A DNA stretch of 64,000 bases. It comes from Phalacrocorax aristotelis. Lineage: Eukaryota > Chordata > Aves > Suliformes > Phalacrocoracidae. Positions within the stretch are counted from its first letter, which is position 1. Each line of letters starts with the position of its first letter. Made by a program: the position numbers and the translations under genes. The stretch covers positions 89,951,963 through 90,015,962 of the forward strand of contig NC_134277.1 of assembly GCF_949628215.1 (NCBI RefSeq), written 5' to 3'. Shown one piece after another: positions 25,664 through 37,600 of this stretch. Below the pieces are notes generated by a model, which saw only the letters and a list, made by a program, of their open reading frames with translations, searched no databases and was not told the origin of the DNA.

Positions 25664-28600
25664 CTGCAAAAAAACAGCGGAAGAAAATGCATAATAGTGT
25701 ATTTTTCCTTTTATCAATACCTTCAGAGGCAGGATAATATTGGAAAAGAGGCATTAAAAAGAGTCCCAAACAAAAATATAGCTTGTATACTGTATGGCAA
25801 GATCCTCACCGAGTTTTCATGTAGCTGAGCATTGACAGGAACAAGGGTTTCTCTCAATCAAAGTTTTCAGCATGCTGTAATTTCTAAGAAAAAAACCCTT
25901 TGAACCCTAGTTGAGCTGTCACAGAATAATTGTTTTCTTTTAGGGAGAACTGTACCTGCTGAAGTATTTTTTATTATTATATCACCATATGGTTCCAATA
26001 TAAAAACAACCCAAACTCCTCACTTATTAATTATCGTGGTTCAGCCCCAGTCGGCAACTAAACACCACGCAGCCACTTGCTCACTGCCCCCACCCCTGTG
26101 GGATAGGGGAGAGAATTGGAAGAGCAAAACTTGTGGGTTGAGATGATAACAGTTCAATAATTACAATAAAATAATAATGATAATTATTATTATGATAATA
26201 ACAACAGTAATGATAATATAATAAAAAGGAAAAGGGAAAAAGAAAAAAAAAAAAACAAACCACAAGCGATACAACCGCTCACCACCCGCCGACCGACACT
26301 GCCTGTCCCTGAGCCATGACTGCTGCCTCCCTCCCCCCGCCAGCCCCTCCCAGGTAACATACTGGGCATGACGTCATGTGCTATAGAATATCCCTTTGGC
26401 CAGTTTGAATCCGCTCTCTCAGCTGTGCCCCCTCCCCTCCCGGCTTCTTGTGCACCCCGCAGAGCATGGGGAGCTAGAAAGTCCTTGACTAGAACAAGCC
26501 CTACCCAGCAACAACCAAAACATCTGTGTGTTAAAAACATTATTTTCATACTAAGTCCAAAGCACAGCACTATGGCAGCTGCAGTGAAGAAAATTAACCA
26601 TCCCAGCTAAAACCATGACATTAAAAATGCTATTTTTAATACAAATAGCTGGCATTTATTCCTGCAGAAGAATGTTTAGACATTGGGCTCTATATTCAAA
26701 CAGTTTGTCCATTTATCAGCAATCTTCCTAAAAATCTCAACCCCCCAGGTAAGTTAGCATCCACAAATAAAACTTCCCAATGTAAAATATATTACTATTA
26801 CAGAGTTTTAGCATTCTGGCCCACCCAAGCCTGGAACACAGCAGAAGACTGCTGCTATCTCACAGCTATGCAGTTTATCATCACATGTATTCAAATATCT
26901 CATCTTCCCAAGAGAAATCTATTAGCTTGAAACCTCCCATAGTTTAACTGAATACTGGAAAAGAAAAAGAACAGTAAGTGACTAAAGCAACCAGTGGAAC
27001 TGTGTGGTTATGAGCTATACTTTCAAGACTATAATGGAAAAAAAAATGACATAGTGATGAAATCCCAGCATTCTAGGAAGGCTCTTTCAGCATCAGCTTG
27101 GTCCTTTCTTTCAGACAGCTCTAAGTCTTTCTAAAGCCTCAAACTTCTAAATGTGTTCTCTCTCTGAGGCAGTCCACCTCCACTCTACTCACCCACATAT
27201 GTAGAAGTAACCTCTCTCTTCCAGCAGGACTCTGGCAACCTCCTTAGCATAAAGCCTAATGACATCTTGCACATATTTAGGCGGGGCTACTTCTGCAGTT
27301 GAAGAATCTCTTGAGAAACAAACTTTAAGATGAGTTAACGTGCCATTTTCAAGAAAACATCTGAGCTCATCTCTGAAAGGCAATAAAAGCTGTCAATAAT
27401 GGCTCAAAGATAAGCAATCCTTCATGAATACAAAATGAATGCTAAATAGTGAACTTGCTTGAACAAATAGTCTCGATCTTGATGCCGACAACCAAAAAAC
27501 AGCCATGTCTCTCCAAATTCCCAGTCTGTATGTTCTTCTCTGAGCTTTTGCCTAAACAGGGAAGAAAAAAAAAATCAAATCCTGTTTTATCAAGCTCAGA
27601 ATCTAAAATGTCTATAACCTAGTTCTCATTTAAGTGCTTTAATAAACCTCTGGATTGATGGAAATGTGAAACGACTTAAGGTAAATCACAGTCAAAACCC
27701 CCTTTCTTTGACTTTCTTGACTACTCACTTTCGGCCCAGCTCAAAATCAATCAAATTCAAAGGGGTTTTTTTGCCAGTTTCATATTGGAATAGTCAAGAT
27801 TGACACTTCCAAACATCACACAAAACAATTCTGACTGCTGAATAAGTAGATCACTACCCTTTATCCTTCGTTGGAAACCCTGTTAAAACACCTGGGAAAA
27901 CTCAGCAGAAAGCAGTTTTAGCATACTTTCCATTTAGCTGTAGAAACCTGCTAGACTTTATGAATAACAATCTACTTACTACTACATCATCAGAAGAGTT
28001 ATTGCATTTTCTTGAAATAATGCTGAAGGTATTACTTTAGAGGGGTTTTAGCTGCAACTTTCTAGTTACATTTTGAGAGACAGATTTAATTTATCATTGA
28101 TCAAATGCTTATGAAATGCTACGGATCCTTTAAAATGAAATGCAAAATACTTCTGAGAGATAAAGGTGTATTTGAGAGTTAAAATTAGGGAGTAAGGATT
28201 CTACATAATAATTTGGTTAAAGCTGAAGCATGGAGTAAGATACGTCATGTCAACATTTCGTTCTTCTCTCAAATGAAATGGTTCAAAACCAATTGTTACA
28301 GGATGCAAGAAACTCCATTATCTTCCTGGAACTAATGAGTCACATAGGATTGTGTTGGTTATCTATAAAACTTGCAACTACTCCCAGCCAATTATTCCAC
28401 TCTTTCCACAGTTCGTTTCCTCCAAATGATAATGTGTTTACATATCCTTGGTGATGTGGTATCTGTCACTTTATGAACAAGTATCTCTTTGCCTTGCAGA
28501 GTTACTCTGCTGGAGTTGGAGAGGAAAAAAAGGGATTTACCTTCTCTCAAACACAAACCCACAAGACCCAAGACTACTGTCCTGTTGAGGTTCAGGTCCA

Positions 28601-31600
28601 AAACTCCTCATCTCAAAACACCAAAACGTGTAAACACTTAGAAATAAGAGCACGTGGGAGAAAACTTGACATCATGCCAAGGCTTGTAATATAGATGCCA
28701 CGGCTTGTAATATAGATGCCACTTATGAAGGAAATGGTTTTTGAATACCAAAATTAAGCCAAACAACACTGTTTCTAAAAACTACCAACCTCTTATGGAC
28801 TTCCACTAGCAACACACAGATAAAGGATTTAATGTCTTATTACTGTTTCTGGAATTCACTCAATTCCTCATATATCCACTATGGATATTAAATACAGTCA
28901 GATGAAAATGTAAATTTTACTCATTTGAAAAACACATAAATACACAAGCACTGCTTTTTCAAAATTAATAAGACTGTTTCTAATAAGCACACCCCTGTTA
29001 CAAAACATAAAAAGAAAAAAAGGAAAGAGAAAAAAAAGATTAACTGCATTTGTACTCAAAACCTGAGGCTGTATTGTCTTCAGCTTAAGAAGGCTGCTTT
29101 CCAGGTAACAACTTGGTACATACCTATGTTGTAGGAAACCAATAAAGGGTGAAATTCCTGTTCCTGGACCAACCATGATGAACGGGACAGCTGGGTCTGC
29201 AGGTAAGTGGAAAGTATTGTCTGGACGAGCAAAAATAGATATCTAGAATGAAAGTAGATAGAACATATTTGAAGAATATTCTTAAGCAGTGAAAATAGCA
29301 TGAAAATTTTAGAACCTTCAGGATATTTACGTAGTGTGTATGTCCGCACACCCTTCCAAACCCTGAGCTTCAGAGTTAATTTTTATTGCCACACAGGCAT
29401 TTAGAATAAAATTCCACATGAGTTTCTGGAAAAAGAAAAACACCAAACAAAAACAAAACACCAAACACAAAAACAAAAACCACACACCATATGTACAAAC
29501 CTATTAATCCATCTGGAGGAAAACTGGAGGAAAACTAGAGAAAACCACACAAACATGAGTTTCTGAATATGAAAGCTGACTGCACCATAAATTTGGGGAA
29601 TACTGTTACAGAATTGATGGAAAGTTTGGTGTTGATACTCAAAGGGAAAAAAGCAAGTTTATTGCTATCTATTACAGATTAAAACTCAACTTTTTTTACA
29701 TTGTGGACATCTAAAAAAATTCCAGTGGAAGTGAGGATTTGTTTATAGTGAATTGAAACCTACTGATACTGAGCTTGCTTTCTTAATTTTCATAGAAGTT
29801 TTACATGATCTCCAAAAACGTGTACGGGTGAAGGGAGGCAGATAACTGCACTGATAAACTCTAATTCTGATCTTCAGACCTGTGTCTGAAAGGAAGTCTA
29901 AATGTAATTTTCACATGAGCTTCACAACTGTTCTCCGAGGCATGGCTAACAATGTATAGAAAATGAGATGACTACTTTTAATTCTTTAAAAGATTATTCA
30001 AGACTCAGCAGCAGCCAGAGCAGAGCTTCATCCACTAAAGTCATAAGCAAACATCTAATTTATTTTCCCTGATAACCCTGAAAGGATCTGAATTTACTTT
30101 CAAGTTTAAGGAAAGAGTGAAGCTCCTTTTAATTCACTACAGACACTACAATGTTGAACAGTATTATTTTTCTGGTTTCACAATGATAAAAAAATAGTAT
30201 AATTCTTGCTGGTGGGGACAACATTTGTATTTCTGTCATACTCACTACTTCAAACCGCACTTGAGTTAGGAGGCTATTTTCCCTAATAATGATTCCAAAC
30301 TGGTCATTCCTTTAAGAAATACTGCAAATGGTAGAGACATTTATGCTGTAAAGTGTCTTCAATTAATTTAAGGTATTTTTGCATAAGATCACACTCATCT
30401 ATTTTGTACTGGTATTCCACATATTTCTGCAACCTACGTGTATTGCTGCATATTTATCTATGCTGAATTCTAGCTTGCACAAGCAGATGCAAACAGTTCT
30501 GAACTTTATTCACTAATTTTGTAATAATCCTTTTGTTTTTCTTAACTCCATGTCTTTTTCCTGTTTGATCTTTAATATACTGCAAATCAATTATACTTTA
30601 AACAAAGAGCAGATGTGAATACAGGAATAACATATGCTACACATATTGAGCAGTTTGTCTTTTGAGTTACTTTTAAAAAATGAAGATAACTTGTATGGGT
30701 TTTCCTTCCATTTTGCCAGGCCAACACCTTGAATTATTGGCATGTTTTTCTTGTAACCAAATTCTATGCTTGCTTCTATTTTTCTTAATCAGATATAGAT
30801 AAGACTGGCAGTAGTTTTTTAGACATATTAATTATATAGTAGAATTCAAAATTTTTAACAATCGGCTCACACCCAGTAACTTTGGGACCGATTAATTGCA
30901 TAGATTCTTTGCCACAAAATGAAAAGAGGGGGGAAAAAAAAACCCCAAACCACCAAAAACCACCAAAACCAACACCCAAAACCGTCTAATAATATCCACC
31001 ATGCCAAACCATCTTTGATGCACATCAGAAATACCACAGACCGTCCCCTGTGTCATATTCAATAACCTGGCCTTTGCAAACTGTGCAAGACCTGACAAGA
31101 AGCGAGTTTTACGATTTCTCCCCTCTCATCTGCCACCCTCTCCTGGAAGTGACCAAGTGCCCCCCTCCGACAACACTAACAGTCGTAACTATTTAATCGC
31201 ACAGCAGTAGTTTAGTCCACAAAAACATCCTCCAAGACTCGCTTAGGACTACAGTGGGGTGCAAAACAACTCTGGCCTTTCAGCAATGGAAAATTTCACA
31301 ACTCAGGTATCCATAGATAAAGTAAAATGTAATTTTAGCAACTTAGCAATGAAGTTCTAGACACGTTACAGAGGGAAGGGTAAACTTACAAGTAGGGTAG
31401 AACTGCAAAATGGAGGTGTATACTTCCAAAACACCTGCATTACATCAGGGCAGTGAACAAAGAAACCTGCAGTCATTTCAATCATGCAAACACTTAACAG
31501 TTCAGGAGTTTAGATCTAATATTCATACCTTTTCAGTTGAAGAAGAGCTTCCTCCTTTTGCATCCAGAGTGTTTTTATTGGGGTGCAGTAGAGGTGTAAC

Positions 31601-34600
31601 TAATTCAGCAAGCCACCCTGTACATACTCCTTTCCGCGAGACTGGTCTAGCAGGACAGGCAGGGAACTCCACAACATTAAATACAAAACACAGTTTTCCT
31701 GGCTGATACAAGTTTGAACTGCAAAGATAAAAGTATTAAAAAAACCCCAAACCTGAGAGATAGCTGTACAATCTTACAGCAGGTCTATTTGCAACCCAAC
31801 CTGCCTCAATTGAATCAAGATCCTCAGCGTTCAGCTAACTGTGCGATATTTACATCTAGTTAGAAAACGTCTTAAGGCTGGACTCAGAGGCCAGTGCCTA
31901 CAAAAGGGAATCCAAATTCCTACCAGATTCACACGTGTGTGAGCTTGTTCCTGAGAACTCTACCAAAGCCTTGCCAGACACTCAAACCAATGTTGTTTGA
32001 AATAGTCAAACCCTGTGGTTTTTTGCAACAGGGACACAATAATTTTTTCCTCAGGTTTTATAATCTACAGAAGAAAGAGAGGAATGAAGGATAATGTACA
32101 CACACACATTCGAAAAAAAAGCATACCTAAATTACCAAGGAGATACAATTTGAACATTCCATTACCTTGACACTGAATAAGATCTGGCTTGTAATTTAGG
32201 AAGATGTTCTGAAAAATAAAAATAAGATAAAATTTAAAAAAATAAAAACCCCAAAACCCCAAACCCATCACTTATTTGATTCATCCCAATGAAAACTAAA
32301 ATACCATATAATGAATGTTTACAGCACAACAGATTAAAAGCATATTTTAATTTAACTGTAACTTTATTCTATTAACATTCAGTGTTTGTGGTTCAGAAAT
32401 GAGATATTAAGACTAAGTCTTGGACTCTATTTTGAATGTTTTTTAGACTTTGTAGAACATCTGTTAGAGATCCTATAAAATGAGGCCACAATTAATTTAT
32501 GGGGTTCTAGGTCAATTAAAAACAACTTTAAGGTGCACAGAAGAGATGCCAGTAGCTAGTGGACAGGGTGAAGCTTGAAATTTAATTTTCCCCACTTTTC
32601 ATCTAAGAGCTCAAAAGGTCTCAGAATAAGAATTGCTTGATTGAAAGTTTCCTATATATAACGCCCTAGAAGGAGATGTGTCAGTTCTATTTCAAACCAC
32701 TATGAGTACCTTTGCAGATTTTTGACATCACAGCTGGAAAACAAACAGATGCAGGAGTTTACTGGGCATTTTTTCAATAAGAAACCCGCTAGATATATCG
32801 CACGCACACATTTCTATCTACATACATATGTACATATACAGAAAAGGCCGAACGCACTGGTGCCTTCACAGGAATGACTTGTGTGCAGACTGCACATTTT
32901 GGCTGAGGAGAAGCTCATATTAAAAGGAGACAGATATATCACTAAGTGAACAAGGTAGTGGGAATGGTGACAATAAGTGAGCAATACCAGAAAAACTGGG
33001 CATAGCAAAAGCCAGAAAAACATAGAGTGAACAGGGCAACATACAGCTTAACTGGTTTTTAGCTGTTTTTCCGTATGTATTAACCTTTTGCAGATGTTCC
33101 AACCTGTACAGGGACACCCTGACATATTTTAAAGATGCTCTGCTACATAAGGTAGTTGCAAGTCAGAGTTAAGACAAGCTAGTTCAGTGAAATTACTTAA
33201 AAGAAGACATCAAGCCCATTCAACATGTTACGTCTCTGGGAGAACACATTTAAAACGCTTTCAAATTTTCCTTTCTTCAGTTCAGTTGCTACAGCATGTT
33301 CCATACCACCTTTGAAAAGCTAAGTGGTTTTGCTTTCACTGTGAAAATTCATATATTTGTAAAGTGGAGCAGAGCTTGTATTTATTTCTTTAAATCTCGC
33401 CAGTGTACTAAGGAGAGATTTGGGGTAGGTGTAGAGAAGATGATTGCAAGAACATAAAAAAGCCTTTTGCTTCATATAATGAAACGTATTAAGAAAATCT
33501 GGTTTTTAATCTGGAAAAAAACTGTCAGTATTTTCCGATGTATCTGAGATGGTTACAGCTGCGGTCTCATTCCTTCAATGTTTTATATAAGGAACCCAGC
33601 GAGTGTGTTGGACATTACATAAATACAAATATACTGGGAAAAGCTTTACATTTTAACAGGTGTACGTGCAAGAAAAGAACAAGTTGGCTGGGAAATCAGG
33701 AGTTGTAAAAACATGTCTTTTTTTAATTGTAAGCAGTTGATGAACTGTTTCTTAAAGACCCTAATCCTGGAAACACCTTATGCTTATTTTTTATGCACAG
33801 GAGCAATCAAGAGTCAACTGAAGCACAGGTACGTACCTAAGTGTTTGCAGAATGAAGGCCAAAGACTACAAACTGGAAAACAGAGCTTTGTTCCCCAGCA
33901 ATAGTTCTAGTTTGATCACTATGGACACCGTATCATTTTTAAAGCAGTTAACTGAGCGGTTATTCTCCTTTCTTGGGAAATTGAACATTTAGTCTAATGC
34001 ATTTTCAGAAATCAGATCTAATTAAATCTAAATCAGTCACTTACCAATTAACAGGTTAAGTGAAGGCTTGCAGCTTGGAAACGCATGAAGTAAATCCAGC
34101 AAGCAAACATTAGAATCTCTAATAAAGCGTGTGTAATCAGAGGCTCCTTGTCTGCTGCAAAGCTCTTGAAGCCTCCGTTTTTCTCCCGCGTCACTGGTAC
34201 ATTCTACAAGAGCTCGCAAAAAAGCCTGCAGGGAAGAAAATAAGAGTGAAGGGTAAAAACCCTTGTCCATTTGGAAAAATGGTCACAAATCTGGGAAAAA
34301 CTTGGGATACCTGGGGACAGGAAGCCTGACACGTTAATGGATAATATGATATATTTCCCCATGCACGCTTTCATTTACTATGAAAAATTTACATTTTTCT
34401 TTTTTCCTTTCTTTTTTTTTTTGTTGTTGTTTGGCTGCTCCTCTAATCTCTGGAACAAGCTAGCAGGTCAGAAAGTCCTATTTAGCCTGAGTTGGGGAGG
34501 GACAAATAAACAGGCACAACCCATTCCCTGGAAAATCCCAAATTTATGAAAGGCTTTCTTATTTATGTATTTGCACTTTACTTAAGTAAACAGCTCCATA

Positions 34601-37600
34601 ACACAAATTAGTGCAAGACAAAACACCATTTGCTAAGTTACAGAAGCAGGAAAGGAATAATAAGAAGTCTTAGAAAAGGTATTACTGTAAATAAGGCATG
34701 ATATTTAATGAGTCATGTAAATGTCGCTGTGGTGTTTTATTCCATACATTATGCCTATACAATGGTACTGCAACGTTTTCTTAAGAGAAAATTAAATTGA
34801 GCATTGTAAGATAAAGTAAAAATCAGACATAAATAGTTACAAGGTTTTTTCCAAAAGTAAGGTGGAAATAGACAGAGTGCATAACAGAAAAGTGATCCAA
34901 AACACCAAGCACAATCAGATGACATATTCTACACAATAGAATACTTGGAAAGTAATTTGAGTGTGCTCAAACACTGAGCTTCCAGACAATAGTTTTGAGT
35001 TACATAAAGCACACACTACACTGAACAAGGTAATAAAGCATATAGGTTATAACAACTGGCCTGGGCAATATTCCCCAGCCAGCACTCTCTGCCTACTCTT
35101 ATTGTTGAGACAAATTTTCAAAATTGTTAAATGCAGTTTTGAAAAGGTTGAAACAATTGGAAAATTCTCTTCTCTTCTGCTGTGAAATCCACTAAATTGA
35201 GTGAAAAGGTCCTTCCAAAAACTGATTCCCCTCAGAGACCCAACTAACCCAACTGTTTAGCTGCAACCTTCACAAGAAGTTACCTTTAAAACATTTTTTG
35301 ACAATACTAGAAATACGCAGGCATTTCCAGCCGCAAGCCTCCGGTTTTTTGCACGCACAGCATGAAAGGAAAATAATATTCACATGTTGTGAGAACAAAT
35401 ACTATACAAGCAAAAATCTGTCTTCAAACTCTGCCAGGTTACTGAAATACTGAAGAAATGCTTTAAAATTATTCAGAAGACATTATGGTATGTTTGCATA
35501 GAGCAACACGCGTATTTTCAGCGACAAAACTTGACAAATATGGCTCCCTCTGATTAGAAAGAAGGATTTCTCTAAAATGCCTATGGGGCCAGGTTCAGTC
35601 AGCCTTCCAGTTATTTGGCACCAAATATCTAATACTTTCCTATTTACTTCCAGACTAGTTATGAATCAAGGTATTGCAGAAAGGGAATAGAGATTTCAGT
35701 ATCTCATAGTTTGCCAGATAAAGTACCAAAAGGGAAATTTCTCACAAGTAAAAACAGCAGTAAACAAATACAGTCCTTATTCACCAGGAAACATGGTAAC
35801 TACACATGAAGCAAGGACAGATCTGTAAGAGCCCATACAACATAGAATTATGAAGGATTTCTCTTTAAAAACAACAAACACATAAATACCTTTTTGGGAA
35901 TTGCTCTTATTTCCAGACACCAGGTTAGAATGAATTTCAGAGTGCTTCTTTCAGGGATGTGTTGTGGATGAGTTGCTCCTAGTTCAGTGGGAAAAAAACA
36001 AACAAAAAAAAAAACCCAAAAGAAAACGTGCATCTAAAAATGGCAGCACAGAATGCTTGTTCTGTCAAGAAATAAGAGTGATAAACTGCATTCATTTCGG
36101 TATGCTTGAGCCCCAGCTGGTTAGTGGAAATTATGAACTAAACAGCAAGCCAGTTTTCCAATGAGATATCAATGCCAATTTTCCAATGAAAAGTCAAACT
36201 CATCAGGAGAGAAAAAAAAAACAAAAAGAGGAGTATAATACACGAGTGTTCAAACAGATTTCATTGCTAGACCTCTCAAGGTTTTGCTGCCACTTTCCAC
36301 CTTGAAGAAATTCAGAGGAATGCTTACCAGGAAAACAAACATCCACAGTTTTGCCCTCCATCAATAAGCACTCCTGAAAATTGGAACACAGGGAAGTTTT
36401 CTAATGATCTAACCAAAGGTGTACGCAGCCAGTGCCAAGCTGAAGCTTCTGAGGCCCAACAGACCCAGGGGTTTATATGCATTTTTATATGCATATATGT
36501 ATTTATTATATTTTTATATATTTATTATTATATATATATTTATATGCATTTATATGACAAAACACCTTTAATTAATAAGCTCTACAGGTCCCAAAATTGT
36601 TTCCTTACAGACCCAACTTTCAGGGTGGGATTTCTCTTGACAATGTTTCTTGGCTTTGGCATCTAGCTACTGATTCTTACTATGCTTTTTTCCATGCTCA
36701 AGAGCCCTTTAATACTACAAAATTTTTGCTCCAAGAATATACCTATAATATATAACTTGCTAAATTACCTCTTTGTATCAGCATTACTTGACTGAACCCT
36801 TGCTACAAAGAATGAAATTTACTTTTAGAAGATAAGAGGATTGGCATAAATATAATGCAGGAAAGAAGCACTCATTTTCACATTTATATAAACTTCCTTT
36901 TCTTGAACATGCTGACAGTGTATTACAAGAAGTACTTAATCCTCTTCCTAGGTTGCTCATACATACTGTAAAAAAAAAAAATCAGCTACAGAAATCCAGT
37001 ATTTGACCAACAGACTTTGTACCAGACTGCAAATTTCTGTTTTGTCCTCTCAGTTCAGATAATCTGCTTCATCAAAGAATTCACAGACTGAACAAAGAGA
37101 GATTGTGAACAAAATTCAGTGGAATTCCTGGCATAAATCTTGAAGATGCAGCAGAGGCACAGACTGCTGCTCATGCTCTTCTCCCAGGTTTTTCAGCTCT
37201 CTTCATTCAGTAAACCCACAACCATAACAATTTGCAGTAACTATTACAAATTCCTCAGGAATCTGAATGCAGTTAAGAGGCAACCAAGTCAAAAGCAAAA
37301 CCACTCCGGAACATTGCTAGGAATTGCAAAGTTGCATTATAGAGCTGAATTCTTTGGTACAGATTGGCAATAATAGTACATGAAGTTATATTAACTTAAT
37401 GTGTCTTTGCTCACCAGCACAAAGAAATAAATTTGGGATTTATCCTAAACCACTGAACTTCATAGCTGCGAAGCATGGAAGTCAGTGTACCAGCCATGAT
37501 GGGAGATCAGTAGCAACATGCTAGGTCCTGGCCAAGTATCCAAGGCAAGTGTGAAAAGTCAGCATGATTTGCTCTGGGTCACCCAGGAGACCCAAGAGCA

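Noticed and set aside
26190-26570. 126-codon minus-strand frame
   Set aside because: Lies inside the intronic LTR; hydrophobic and low-complexity because of the AT/A-rich tract.
27459-27462. GT donor one codon after the GC donor in MTRR coding exon 12
   Set aside because: Using it would shift the reading frame and disrupt the conserved DYLFKDELR junction.
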